The notes: generated by a model from the sequence alone, not told the origin. A stretch of 64,000 nucleotides of DNA from Leifsonia sp. Root112D2 (GCF_001424905.1 NZ_LMCU01000001.1:1171480-1235479), one strand, 5' to 3'; positions 31,882-42,719 are shown, counted from the first letter of the stretch. Made by a program: numbers and translations.

Positions 31882-31955
31882 GGGGCGAAGCCATCGCGTC
31901 ACCGTTCCCGACACCGTCTCGCGGCCAGCAAGCCGGCTCGACAAGAAAGTTCGAC

Positions 31956-32915
31956 ATGACCGTCACTGCAACCGCCACGCCTGGCACCGTGCGGCGGGCG
32001 CCCGGCGCCAGACACAACGCGACACGCGTGAAAGAGGCGGCGGGCGCCTGGACGCTCATGCTGCCCTACCTCGGGCTTCTGCTGATCGGCGGCATCATTC
32101 CGATCGCCTACGCCCTCTACATCAGTTTCCAGCAGAGCCCGACTCTGCTCGAGCCGAACAAGACCGGCTTCGGCGGTCTGCAGGCCTATGTCAAGGCCAT
32201 CAGCGACTTTCGCTTCCTGCAGTCGTTCGGCAACATCTTCTCTGTACTGATCATCTGGATGCCGATCATGATCGTCGCGATCGTGGGCCTTGCGCTCCTG
32301 GTGCATGCGAGCCCGGGGCGATTCGGAAGCATCATGCGCTTCATCTACTACATCCCGGGCGCCCTGGGTGGCGTGGCGAACCTGATGCTCTGGGTGTACC
32401 TGTTGAACCCCTCGCAGTCCCCGATCTCGGGCTTCCTTCAGGGCATGGGCTTCTCGACCATCAAACAGGTGCTTGCCACGCACGGCAATCTTCCGGTGAT
32501 TCTCGCCGCGATGCTGCTTCTGCAGGGCCTGGGCCAATGGATCATCACCGTCAACGGTGGCCTGAACAGCCTGCCGGATGACGTGCTCGAGGCCGCGAGC
32601 CTGGATGGCGCGAACGCCTGGCAACTCGCTTGGCGGGTGAAGCTGCCGATGATCAAGCAGTGGATCGGTTACGCGGCTCTGCTCAACCTCGCCTACGGCT
32701 TCCAGCTGTTCCTGGAGCCGTATCTGCTCAATCAGGTTGCGGCCGGGTCCCTGCCTTCCGAATATTCACCGACCCAACTCGGCTACTGGTTCGCCTTCGT
32801 CGGAAACGACTTCCCGGCGGCGGCGGCGATGAGTGTGATCATCGTGATTATCACGCTGGTGATCGGCCTCATCGTGGTCTTTCGCACCGGCCTGTTCAGC
32901 TCTGAGGAGAACTGA
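31956..32915 (+). CDS. Sugar ABC transporter permease, MalF type
   Basis: This 319-residue permease has six membrane segments and an EAA loop near residues 213-232 (LEAASLDGANAW...LPMI). The ATG at 31956 places the hydrophobic start about 28 residues in, as in the family; the open frame continues upstream through the intergenic hairpin, which argues against a longer start. It pairs with the MalG-type gene that overlaps its stop (TGATG) and with the lipoprotein upstream. The EAA loop and C terminus are strikingly similar to the partial permease at the window start (LDGANA/IDGANA, FLEP/FVEP). Confidence 0.92.
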   Translation: MTVTATATPGTVRRAPGARHNATRVKEAAGAWTLMLPYLGLLLIGGIIPIAYALYISFQQSPTLLEPNKTGFGGLQAYVKAISDFRFLQSFGNIFSVLIIWMPIMIVAIVGLALLVHASPGRFGSIMRFIYYIPGALGGVANLMLWVYLLNPSQSPISGFLQGMGFSTIKQVLATHGNLPVILAAMLLLQGLGQWIITVNGGLNSLPDDVLEAASLDGANAWQLAWRVKLPMIKQWIGYAALLNLAYGFQLFLEPYLLNQVAAGSLPSEYSPTQLGYWFAFVGNDFPAAAAMSVIIVIITLVIGLIVVFRTGLFSSEEN

Positions 32916-33868
32916 TGACTACTGTGACGTCGAGAAACCGGGGGCGTTCGGTCTCGGGTGGTCTCAAGCCCCGCTGGGATGCCGGCCGCATTGCCCGTGT
33001 CTCCTTCATGACGTTCATCGCGCTCGTCTTCCTGTACCCGCTGGTGGGGTTCTTCGCCGTCGCCCTCCGCGGCGATGCTGGGGTCGCCGCCGGCACCGGC
33101 GGATTCCTCGGCCTCGGCGGAATCTCGTTCGAGGGCATCCAGCACAGCTGGCAGCAGATCATCTCCTACGGCGGTGCCGATACGCCTCACGTCTACCTCA
33201 CGTGGATCGGCAACACCGTATTCGTCGCCGTGGTCGGCGGCGTGCTGGCCCTGCTCGCGGCATTACCCACCGGCTACGCGCTCGCGCGCTTACGGTTCCG
33301 TGGCAAGAAGCTCATTCTGATCATCACCCTTCTTGCCATGGTGATGCCGAACACGGTGCTGGTGATCCCGCTGTTCCTTGAGGTGAATGCCGTCAACGCG
33401 GTTGGGCAGCTGTGGCCGGTTGCGGTCATCATGGGCTTCTTCCCGTTCGGCGTGTACCTCTCCTACATCCACTTCCGCACGGCCATGCCCTATGAGTTGG
33501 TCGAGGCTGCACGCATTGACGGCTTGGGCGAGATCGCGATCTTCGCCCGCATCGCCATGCCGATCTCCAAGCAGGCGATAGCCCTTGTTGCCTTCTTCTC
33601 CTTTGTTGCGAACTGGACCAACTTCTTCCTTCCGCTTGCACTGCTCACCTCGAGCTTCGGAACGCAGACGATCTCGGTCGGCATCCAGAGCCTGATCAGC
33701 TCGAGTCCGCTGTTCAACCCGACGACGGCGGCCGGCCTGTCGGTGAAGCTCTACATGCCGGAACTGGCGATGGCGACGGCGCTCAGCACCGTTCCCCTGC
33801 TGATCGTCTTCATCATCGCGCAGCGGTTCCTCATTCGCGGTCAGACTCTCGGGGCGGTCAAGGGCTGA
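32915..33868 (+). CDS. Sugar ABC transporter permease, MalG type
   Basis: This 317-residue permease has about six membrane segments, an EAA loop near 199-218 (VEAARIDGLGEIAIFARIAMP), and the family C terminus (ALSTVPLLIVFIIAQRFLIRG). Its start shares bases with the upstream stop. The overall layout closely parallels the MalG-type permease at 467. A Gfo/Idh oxidoreductase gene begins two bases after its stop, so the importer is transcribed with at least one catabolic gene. No ATPase is encoded in the cluster. Confidence 0.92.
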   Translation: MTTVTSRNRGRSVSGGLKPRWDAGRIARVSFMTFIALVFLYPLVGFFAVALRGDAGVAAGTGGFLGLGGISFEGIQHSWQQIISYGGADTPHVYLTWIGNTVFVAVVGGVLALLAALPTGYALARLRFRGKKLILIITLLAMVMPNTVLVIPLFLEVNAVNAVGQLWPVAVIMGFFPFGVYLSYIHFRTAMPYELVEAARIDGLGEIAIFARIAMPISKQAIALVAFFSFVANWTNFFLPLALLTSSFGTQTISVGIQSLISSSPLFNPTTAAGLSVKLYMPELAMATALSTVPLLIVFIIAQRFLIRGQTLGAVKG

Positions 33869-33870
33869 TC

Positions 33871-34992
33871 GTGTCGCTTCCGGAGTTCTCGCCTGCGCAG
33901 GCGTACACACTGGCGCTACCACGACATCCGCGCCCCATTGTTGTTCTGGGCGCCGGCGGCATCGTGAGGGACGCGCACCTGCCGGCCTACAAAAAGGCCG
34001 GTCTGCTCGTTGTCTCCCTCTGCGACCGCGATGTCGAGCGGGCGCAGGCGCTCGCCGATGAGTATGGCGTCAAGAATGTCTTCTCCTCCATACCCGAGGC
34101 CGTCGCCGCGGCTCCCGATAATGCGGTCTTCGACATCGCGCTCGTTCCCGACCAATTCGCCGAGGCGCTCCGGGCGGTTCCCGACGGCAGCGCGGTGCTG
34201 CTGCAGAAACCCCTGGGTAGCACGCTCGACGAAGCCAGGGCGCTTGTCGAGATCTGCCATCGCAAGTCGCTTACCGCCGCGGTGAACACCCAGTTGCGGT
34301 TCGCACCACAGATCGCCGGTGCGCGGGCGCTGATCGCATCCGGCGCTCTCGGGGAGCTGTACGACCTCGAGATCCGAGTCTCTGTGAAGACGCCGTGGGA
34401 GATGTTCCCGTTCGTCTTCGGCATGGAGCGCCTCGAATTCACGATGCACAGCGTGCACTACTTCGATCTCGTGCGATCCTTTCTCGGCAACCCGAGCGGT
34501 GTCGATGCGGTGACGGTCGGGCATCCGCTGAAGCCGAACCTGGCGAGCACGCGTTCGACCATCATGTTTCGCTACGGCGATCGCCCGATTCGGGTCGCGA
34601 TCTCTACGAACCACGACCACGACTATGGCTCCAGGTTCGAGGAGAGCTTCGTGAAGTGGGAGGGGACGAAGGGCGCCGTGCGGGCCCAACTCGGTCTTCT
34701 GCTCGACTACCCGAGGGGCGGGGCGGATGCGCTTGAGTACATACTGCGCGACGAAGCTGAGGCGGGCTGGCGCTCGATCCCCTTCGAAGGATCCTGGTTT
34801 CCGGATGCCTTCATCGGCTCGATGGGCGCGCTACAACGGTATCTCGAGGGTTCTGTGGACACCCTGCCGACCAGCGTCGATGACGTTCTCAACACGATGG
34901 CCGTGATCGAGGCCGCCTACCAATCTGCTGCGGGAACCGGCGTGCAGCCCGACTATGGTGCACCCGGCCGCGTCCCGAACTCGCGACGCTAG
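33871..34992 (+). CDS. Gfo/Idh/MocA family oxidoreductase
   Basis: This 373-residue NAD(P)-dependent dehydrogenase has a Rossmann domain (PIVVLGAGGIVRDAHLPAYKKAGL, about 23-46), the conserved QKPLG segment (about 111) in place of EKP, and an alpha/beta C-terminal domain with the FTMHSVHYFDLVRSFLG active-site region (about 190). It starts with GTG two bases after the permease. Its substrate is unknown. It may act on a sugar or sugar derivative imported by the preceding transporter. The 3' end overlaps the convergent alarmone synthetase gene by four bases. Confidence 0.86.
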   Translation: MSLPEFSPAQAYTLALPRHPRPIVVLGAGGIVRDAHLPAYKKAGLLVVSLCDRDVERAQALADEYGVKNVFSSIPEAVAAAPDNAVFDIALVPDQFAEALRAVPDGSAVLLQKPLGSTLDEARALVEICHRKSLTAAVNTQLRFAPQIAGARALIASGALGELYDLEIRVSVKTPWEMFPFVFGMERLEFTMHSVHYFDLVRSFLGNPSGVDAVTVGHPLKPNLASTRSTIMFRYGDRPIRVAISTNHDHDYGSRFEESFVKWEGTKGAVRAQLGLLLDYPRGGADALEYILRDEAEAGWRSIPFEGSWFPDAFIGSMGALQRYLEGSVDTLPTSVDDVLNTMAVIEAAYQSAAGTGVQPDYGAPGRVPNSRR

Positions 34993-35798
34993 ACCTCGTT
35001 GAAGCGCTGGCGCACCTCGTGCAGCTGCACGAGCGACTCGTCGTCGGGCACGAGCGGTGACGGGTTTCGAGGCGCTTCCGGCTTGGCACCGCGAATCTCG
35101 GAGTGCAGGCGCTCCATCGTGGTGTCGAGGCGCGCCGCCGTGTCAGCGGCATCCTTGAGACCGTCGAGCAACTCCTGCGGCACCACGCGGTCGTATTTGT
35201 AGTAGATCTTGTGCTCCAGGCTCGCCCAGAAGTCCATGGCGATGGTGCGAATCTGCACCTCGACGAGAACCGGTGTCGGTCCGCCGGAGAGAAAGACGGG
35301 AACCTCGACTATCGCGTGCAGGCTCTTGTAGCCGTTCGGCTTCGGCTGCGAGATGTAGTCCTTCATCGTCACGAGCCGGATGTCTGTCTGTGCGGTGATC
35401 AGATCGAACACGCGGTAGACATCCGAGACGAAGCTGCACGTGACGCGCACGCCGGCGATGTCGGTGATGGTCTCGCGAATCGCGTCGAAGGAGGGGTCGC
35501 AGCCCTTGCGGGAGATTTTCTCCACGATGCTTTCGGGCGTCTTCAGCCGGCTCGAGACGTGCTCGATCGGGTTGTAGGCGTGCAGTTCGCTGAACTCCTC
35601 GCGCAGGATCGAGATCTTGGTGTTGATCTCGTCGATGCCGAACTTGTACGGCATCATGAAGCGCGCAAAGTCGTCGCGCAGCGAGCGGATCTCGTCGAGG
35701 GCCGACTCGTCGACGTGACCGAGCGCGTGGGCCGCGCGATCCGTCAGCAGTTGTGATGCGGAGGAGGCGTCGTCGATGTGCGATGTGTCGATGCTCAC
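34989..35798 (-). CDS. Small alarmone synthetase-like protein (RelA/SpoT domain)
   Basis: This 269-residue protein carries only a RelA/SpoT nucleotidyltransferase domain. Motifs include AGVRVTCSFVSDVYRVFDLI (about 113-132), the substrate-binding KPNGYKSLHAIVEVP (about 151-165), and the catalytic glutamate in VEVQIRTIAMDFWASLEHKIYYK (about 178). There is no HD hydrolase, TGS or ACT domain, so it resembles the RelQ/YjbM type of (p)ppGpp synthetases. The C-terminal tail is acidic and variable. The gene stands alone and may provide starvation signalling independent of the main Rel enzyme. Confidence 0.88.
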   Translation of the reverse strand: MSIDTSHIDDASSASQLLTDRAAHALGHVDESALDEIRSLRDDFARFMMPYKFGIDEINTKISILREEFSELHAYNPIEHVSSRLKTPESIVEKISRKGCDPSFDAIRETITDIAGVRVTCSFVSDVYRVFDLITAQTDIRLVTMKDYISQPKPNGYKSLHAIVEVPVFLSGGPTPVLVEVQIRTIAMDFWASLEHKIYYKYDRVVPQELLDGLKDAADTAARLDTTMERLHSEIRGAKPEAPRNPSPLVPDDESLVQLHEVRQRFNEV

Positions 35799-35848
35799 GG
35801 CACCACCTTAGAACCCGGCCATGTGGATGCCGTGGGAATTCGAGCCGG

Positions 35849-37201
35849 CTATTCCCGGGCGGCGAGTTGGTTCTGTTTCGCCTGCACGGGCAGCAGCAGG
35901 AACAGGCCGATGGCCAGCACGAGCACGATTCCCAGCACGCCCCAGTACTGCGCGCCGCCGATGGAGACGAAGATCGCGAAGGCGAACGGTGCGAGAGCGG
36001 TGGCGGCCTTGCCGGTGGTGGCGTAGAGGCCGAAGACCTCGCCCTCACGCCCCGCCGGAATCACCCGGGCGAGGAAGGAGCGGCTCGCCGACTGTGCCGG
36101 GCCGACGAAGAGGCACAGGGCCAGGCCGAACGTCCAGAACACAATCTGCCCGCCGTCGTGGAAGACGAAGATGAGCGAGCCGCAGACGACCAGCCCGATC
36201 AGGGACGTCACGATCACGGGTTTCGGCCCAACCCGGTCATCGAGCGCCCCGACCGCGATAGTTGCGACGCCGGCCACGAGGTTCGCCGCTATGGCGAAGA
36301 TGATCACCTGGCCGGCCGAGAATCCGAAGGTGCCGGCAGCAAGTACCCCGCCGAAGGTGAAGACGCCGGTCAGGCCGTCGCGGAAGATCGCGCTGGCGAT
36401 GAGGAAGAACACCGTGTGCCGGCTGGTCTTCCACAGGCGGGCGATGTCTCGGCCGAGAATCGCGTAGGACTGGAAGAATCCGACGCGCTTTGTCGCGATA
36501 TCCGCGCGCGGCCGATTCTCCGGCACCGACAGCAGCACGGGCAGCGCGAACAGGCCGAACCAGATCGCGGCAATGAGCATCGAGACCCGCACCGAGAGTC
36601 CGTTGGCGCTTGTCACGCCGAACAGACCGACGCTCGGGTTGATGAAACCGAAGTACACGATGAGCAACAGCACGATGCCGCCGATGTACCCCATGCCCCA
36701 GCCGAAGCCGCTCACCTTGCCGAGCGTGCGCGGCGTGGAGACCTGGGCGAGCATCGCGTTGTAGTTGACGCTGGCGAATTCGAATGCCACGGTTCCGGCG
36801 GCCAGCAGGATGAGGCCGAACAGGAGGAACGATGGCGACTTCTCCACGAAGAACATGAGCCCAAGGGCAATCACTACGAGGTAGGTGTTGACGGCCAGCC
36901 ACAGCTTGCGGCGGCCGCCCTTGTCGGAGCGCTGTCCTGTGATCGGGGCCGTCAGCGCCACCAGCACCCCGGCGATGCCGAGTGCCCAGCCGAGTTGCGC
37001 AGAAACGACAGTGCTGCCACCGAACTCTTTGCTGTTGGTGAGGTACACGGTGAACACGAACGTGGTGGCCACCGCGTTGAACGACGCCGAACCCCAGTCC
37101 CAGAGGGCCCACGACAGAACGCGTCGTCGCGGCACCGGTGTTGTGGTCACGGATGTCTGCGGTGCGGCGACGCTGCCGGCAAGCCCCTGCTCTTCTGCCA
37201 T
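35849..37201 (-). CDS. MFS transporter, UMF1/Atg22-like
   Basis: This 450-residue membrane protein has about 12 segments. It begins RRVLSWALWDWGSASFNAVATTFVFTVYL, the hallmark of the UMF1 family related to yeast Atg22 vacuolar amino-acid effluxers. The mid-protein GFGWGMGYIGGIVLLLIVYFGF and C-terminal GPAQSASRSFLARVIPAGREGEVFGLYATTGKAA motifs are family-typical. The substrate is unknown in bacteria. The gene is not obviously in an operon; the SAS gene starts 50 bases beyond its 3' end. Confidence 0.87.
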   Translation of the reverse strand: MAEEQGLAGSVAAPQTSVTTTPVPRRRVLSWALWDWGSASFNAVATTFVFTVYLTNSKEFGGSTVVSAQLGWALGIAGVLVALTAPITGQRSDKGGRRKLWLAVNTYLVVIALGLMFFVEKSPSFLLFGLILLAAGTVAFEFASVNYNAMLAQVSTPRTLGKVSGFGWGMGYIGGIVLLLIVYFGFINPSVGLFGVTSANGLSVRVSMLIAAIWFGLFALPVLLSVPENRPRADIATKRVGFFQSYAILGRDIARLWKTSRHTVFFLIASAIFRDGLTGVFTFGGVLAAGTFGFSAGQVIIFAIAANLVAGVATIAVGALDDRVGPKPVIVTSLIGLVVCGSLIFVFHDGGQIVFWTFGLALCLFVGPAQSASRSFLARVIPAGREGEVFGLYATTGKAATALAPFAFAIFVSIGGAQYWGVLGIVLVLAIGLFLLLPVQAKQNQLAARE

Positions 37202-37275
37202 GGCATCAGGCTAGCGGTGGGCGGTGAACAATCGGGGTATCGGCGCGGGCACGGCCGCAGGGCTTCACGCCGGCT

Positions 37276-37854
37276 TCAGCCGAGCAGCAAGCCATCGAGC
37301 AGAGCCCCCAGATACCTGTCGGCCGCGCTCTCCGAACTTCGCCCGGGCGCGAGCTTCGCGGCGTAGGCGATTCCGCAGATCAATGCCATCGCGTCGGCAG
37401 CGCTGATCGACGGTCGCAGGCTGCCGGTCTCGCCAACGTGTTGGAGCAATCGACCGAACTCGGCGAGCAGCGCCGCACGCGCCACCTGGGTCTCCTCGAG
37501 CGCCGGCTGAGGGGTCGCGGCGACGCTCGCGAACACCTCGTCGTCGATGTACACGGCGAGGGCGGAGCGCAGGAAGGCGCGGAAGGCGGGTACCGGATGC
37601 GGCGCCTCGGCGGCACGGCGGGCATCCGTCGTCATTGCACGAAACCGGTCGAGCACCAGTGTCTCGAGCAGTTCGTCGACGGTGGCGAAGTGGCGGTAGA
37701 CCGTGCCGACGCCGACGTCGGCCTCGCGGGCAACTGCGTTCAGTTGCACGCTGTGGCCGTCGGCGACCATGCGGCGTGCTGCGTCGAGAATCTGGGCACG
37801 GTTGCGGGCCGCATCGCGACGAGGCGGCGCCTGGGGCGCATCGGCATTCATCAC
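37276..37854 (-). CDS. TetR family repressor
   Basis: This 192-residue repressor has an N-terminal helix-turn-helix (NRAQILDAARRMVADGHSVQLNAVAREADVGVGTVYRHFATVDELL, about 17-62) and a helical ligand domain. It is divergent from an SDR gene, and the 85-base intergenic region holds two overlapping palindromes at 37881-37903 suited to TetR binding. It probably represses itself and the SDR. The ligand is unknown. Confidence 0.9.
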   Translation of the reverse strand: MMNADAPQAPPRRDAARNRAQILDAARRMVADGHSVQLNAVAREADVGVGTVYRHFATVDELLETLVLDRFRAMTTDARRAAEAPHPVPAFRAFLRSALAVYIDDEVFASVAATPQPALEETQVARAALLAEFGRLLQHVGETGSLRPSISAADAMALICGIAYAAKLAPGRSSESAADRYLGALLDGLLLG

Positions 37855-37880
37855 GCCATAGTAATGCTTTACTGATTAGA

Positions 37881-37903
37881 TATCCGATCGGATAGAGTAT
37901 CCG
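37881..37903. promoter_or_regulatory. Overlapping TetR operators
   Basis: TATCCGA-TCGGATA (37881-37894) is a perfect 14-base palindrome. Its right half also pairs with a third TATCCG, giving CGGATA-GAG-TATCCG (37889-37903). Two dimers could bind with overlapping sites, a spacing seen in some TetR operators. Confidence 0.7.
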
Positions 37904-37939
37904 TTTTGTGATAGCGTCGACTCGTCGAAGGGACGAACG

Positions 37940-38740
37940 ATGGCACATGCGCCACAGAATCACACGGATGCGACGCAGTTCACCGGCCGTACCGCTCTCG
38001 TCACGGGAGCGAGCTCGGGCATCGGTGCCGAGTTCGCCGCGCGTCTGGCCGAGCGAAGGGCGAATCTGGTGCTCGTGGCGCGCTCGCTCGAGGCGCTCGA
38101 GTCTGTGGCGGCGCAGCTGCGTTCGCGCTATCAGGTGCAGGTCACCACCATGCGGCTCGATCTCTCGGAGGCCACCGCTGCACAGGAGCTGTTCGAGCGG
38201 CTGGAGGCGTCCGCAATCGTGGTCGACGTGCTGGTCAACAACGCGGGGGTGAGCGGCGGTGGCCCGGTCTCCGCCGCAGATCCCGACGCTCTCGCCGCAA
38301 TGATCGCCACGAACATCGGCGCGGTTGTCGGCATTACTTCCCGGCTGCTGCCGGGGATGATGACTCGCGGTCGCGGCGTCATCGTGAATATCGCGAGCAC
38401 GGGTGCCTACCAGCCCGCGCCGTATCGAGCGGTGTATTCGGCCACGAAGGCGTTCGTGCTCTCGTTCACCCAGGCGCTCTGGTCCGAGACCGCGCAATCG
38501 GGTGTGCGCGTGCTCGCGGTCAGCCCGGGGCCCACCGAGACACCCATGAACAGTGGCGCGGTGCGTGGCAAGCGCACTCCGCGGCAGGTGGTGCAGACGG
38601 CGCTGAAGGCTCTGGACGGGAACGCCTCGTCGGTCGTCGATGGAGCGGCGAATGCCTTCTTCGCCAGGGTCTTCTCGAAGCGTTTTCCCGAGCGACTCGT
38701 GCTTGGCGCCGGCGAAAGACTTATGCGGCCGAAGCCCTGA
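37940..38740 (+). CDS. Short-chain dehydrogenase (YqjQ/DltE-like)
   Basis: This 266-residue SDR has TGASSGIGAEFAARLAERRANLVLVARS (about 20-47), NNAG in VLVNNAGVSGGG, a catalytic serine in NIASTGAYQ, and YSATKAF (about 162) with the catalytic Y and K. It is of the classical group that acts on short-chain or fatty substrates. The C-terminal part (RVFSKRFPERLVLGAGERLM) resembles oxidoreductases annotated as membrane-associated lipid dehydrogenases. It is divergent from a TetR repressor. The substrate is unknown. Confidence 0.86.
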   Translation: MAHAPQNHTDATQFTGRTALVTGASSGIGAEFAARLAERRANLVLVARSLEALESVAAQLRSRYQVQVTTMRLDLSEATAAQELFERLEASAIVVDVLVNNAGVSGGGPVSAADPDALAAMIATNIGAVVGITSRLLPGMMTRGRGVIVNIASTGAYQPAPYRAVYSATKAFVLSFTQALWSETAQSGVRVLAVSPGPTETPMNSGAVRGKRTPRQVVQTALKALDGNASSVVDGAANAFFARVFSKRFPERLVLGAGERLMRPKP

Positions 38741-38828
38741 TCCTCACACGTCGCGCATCGCGCCGCTAGGTTGGACTCGTTAAACAGTGACGGTCGACGC
38801 TCAGCGCCGAAGCGTAAGGGGGAAGCCG

Positions 38829-40535
38829 ATGACCATCCTGATAGTGATGGTCGTAGGTCTCCTTGCCGTCGCGGCAGCCGCAGCGTTCGCTCCCCGACTG
38901 CGCATCTCGGCACCGCTCATCCTGGTGGTTGCCGGCATCGGGGTCAGCTTTCTTCCGTTCATTCCGCCGATCGAAAGCCACCCCGAATGGGTGCTCGCCG
39001 GCATCCTGCCCCCGTTGCTCTACTCGGCATCGGTCTCCATGCCCACCATGAACTTTCGCCGCGAGTTCACGGCGATCGGCGGTCTCTCCGTGGCGCTGGT
39101 CGTCATTTCCTCGATCGTGCTCGGGCTGTTCTTCGCCTGGGTGATCCCGGGCCTCGGCCTGTGGTGGGGAATCGCCCTCGGCGCGATTGTGAGCCCCACG
39201 GATGCCGTCGCAACCTCGATAGTGAAGAAGGTCGGGGTCTCTGGCCGCGTCGTGGCCGTTCTGGAAGGCGAAAGCCTGCTCAACGACGCCACTGCGCTCG
39301 TGTTGCTGCGCACCGCCATCGCCGGTACCGCCGCGGCGGTGTCGTTCTGGGGAGTGCTCGGCAGCTTCGCGTACTCCGTTGCGGTCGCCGTCGTACTCGG
39401 TTTTGTCGTCGGCAAGCTCAACCTCTGGGTGCGTTCGAAGATCAGCGACGCCACCGTGAACACGGTACTGTCGTTCACCGTTCCGTTCCTGGCCTCGATT
39501 CCTGCGGAGCTTCTCGGCGCATCCGGGTTGGTGGCTGCGGTCGTAGCCGGTCTCATCACCGGTCGCGGTGCCGCTCGCAAGCTGCCGCCACAGCATCGGC
39601 TCTCCGACAGCCAGAACTGGCACGTCATCGAACTGATTCTTGAGGGTGCGGTTTTTCTCGTGATGGGCCTTGAGCTCTTCAACATCGTCAGTGAGGTGCA
39701 GAAGGAGCACGCCGGCATCGGAACGGCGGTCCTCATCGCCGCCGGTGCGCTCGTGCTCACCGTGCTCGTTCGTGCCGCCTATGTTGCGCCGCTGCTTTCT
39801 GGTCTGCGCCGCCGCGCCCGCCGCGGGCAGAAGATGAAGCCGAGGCTGGATGTCATGCAGGAGCGTTTCAACAGCTCCGAAGAGTCGCTCATCGTTCAAG
39901 ACACGCGCGGCCCCGCACCCAGCCCGCGGCGCCTCGAAATGCTCAGAATCCGTGTGCGCCGTTCGATCGCGGACATCGACTATCTGGTCGCTGCTCCCCT
40001 CGGCTGGCGCGAAGGAGGCGTTCTGGTGTGGGCAGGGATGCGCGGTGCCGTCACCCTTGCGGCCGCCCAGACGCTACCGTTCGGCGAGACCCCGCATCGG
40101 GCATTGCTCATTCTGATCGCTTTCACCGTCGCCGCAGCATCACTGCTGTTGCAGGGGGGCACGCTCTCGGCCTTTGTCTCCTGGATCAAGCCGGCGCTTC
40201 CCGATGACGCGGCGAGTAAGGAGGAGCGCGGGCGCATCCTCGCCCTTCTCGCCGAGATCGAGCGCGACGTCACGACGTCGGTTGCGCAGCAGGCGGATGC
40301 CTCACCTACGGATGCCGCGGCCACCGCTGTCGCGCGCGCGGATGCCGCCGGCCCCGCTGACGACCACGTGGCGTGGAAGAAACGCACCCTCGATATCATT
40401 GCGGCCCAGCGCACCGCGTTGCTCGACGCCCGGGACGACGGCGCCTACTCCGCCGAGGTACTCAACAGCGCACTGACCAACCTCGATGCCGACCAGATCA
40501 GCATCGAGCTCAAGGGAGCCCCGCCCGAGTTGTAG
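38829..40535 (+). CDS. Na+/H+ antiporter, CPA1 family
   Basis: This 568-residue membrane protein has about 12 segments in its first 430 residues. The CPA1 core SPTDAVATSIVKKVGVSGRVVAVLEGESLLNDATALVL (about 122-160) includes the conserved ND pair, and GMRGAVTLAAAQTLPF (about 400) also matches. A hydrophilic C-terminal tail of about 110 residues with an Ala/Asp-rich stretch follows. AAGGGGAAG precedes the ATG at 38829. It exports Na+ or K+ in exchange for protons. It is monocistronic, ending before the dnaK regulatory region. Confidence 0.9.
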   Translation: MTILIVMVVGLLAVAAAAAFAPRLRISAPLILVVAGIGVSFLPFIPPIESHPEWVLAGILPPLLYSASVSMPTMNFRREFTAIGGLSVALVVISSIVLGLFFAWVIPGLGLWWGIALGAIVSPTDAVATSIVKKVGVSGRVVAVLEGESLLNDATALVLLRTAIAGTAAAVSFWGVLGSFAYSVAVAVVLGFVVGKLNLWVRSKISDATVNTVLSFTVPFLASIPAELLGASGLVAAVVAGLITGRGAARKLPPQHRLSDSQNWHVIELILEGAVFLVMGLELFNIVSEVQKEHAGIGTAVLIAAGALVLTVLVRAAYVAPLLSGLRRRARRGQKMKPRLDVMQERFNSSEESLIVQDTRGPAPSPRRLEMLRIRVRRSIADIDYLVAAPLGWREGGVLVWAGMRGAVTLAAAQTLPFGETPHRALLILIAFTVAAASLLLQGGTLSAFVSWIKPALPDDAASKEERGRILALLAEIERDVTTSVAQQADASPTDAAATAVARADAAGPADDHVAWKKRTLDIIAAQRTALLDARDDGAYSAEVLNSALTNLDADQISIELKGAPPEL

Positions 40536-40589
40536 TTGCGCGTGGGACAGGGGCGGACCGTGCCGGACTGGGCAGCGCTTCACGCTGGG

Positions 40590-40653
40590 CCGGAAATTTA
40601 TCGACAAACCGGACGAATCCCGGGAAAAATCCGGTCTGTCGTCAAACTTCCGG
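40590..40653. repeat. Long imperfect intergenic palindrome C
   Basis: Arms 40590-40613 and 40630-40653 (24 bases each) pair at about 19-20 positions around a 16-base centre, with CCGGAA/TTCCGG and ACCGGA/TCCGGT perfect at the ends. Most mismatches would be G.U wobbles in a minus-strand RNA. It lies between the antiporter stop and the dnaK promoter and may end the antiporter transcript. This 309-base gap also contains the heat-shock promoter (next entry) and nothing else recognised. Confidence 0.6.
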
Positions 40654-40701
40654 TTGTGCGTTCGTGGTCGAGGGTCCGTGGAATGCACGGCCCCGCGGTG
40701 G

Positions 40702-40785
40702 GTTGAGCCAGGTCGACTCAAGTTTTGCGCGCTCGACTTGACAGCGAAAATGGCGGGTGGCAAACTTGAGTCTGCGAGACTCAAG
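40702..40785 (+). promoter_or_regulatory. dnaK promoter with two HAIR (HspR) operators
   Basis: CTTGAGT-N7-ACTCAAG at 40765-40785 is an exact HAIR element, the HspR binding site known from Streptomyces and mycobacteria. A second copy with two changes (GTTGAGC-N7-ACTCAAG) lies at 40702-40722, centres 63 bases apart. TTGACA (40738-40743), a 17-base spacer and CAAACT (40761-40766) form a sigma-A type promoter between and overlapping the operators. The expected control is repression by HspR with DnaK as co-repressor. Confidence 0.88.
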
Positions 40786-40844
40786 TCTCACGAGAACTTG
40801 CCCCGCGGCATCCGCGGGACTGTAACAGAAGGAGAACATCGCGC

Positions 40845-42719
<1,875 letters not shown>

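Noticed and set aside
35753..37366. A plus-strand open frame of 537 codons opposite the UMF1-type transporter.
   Set aside because: It is highly charged and repetitive (Glu/Arg/His), with no membrane or domain pattern; it is the reverse of the transporter gene.
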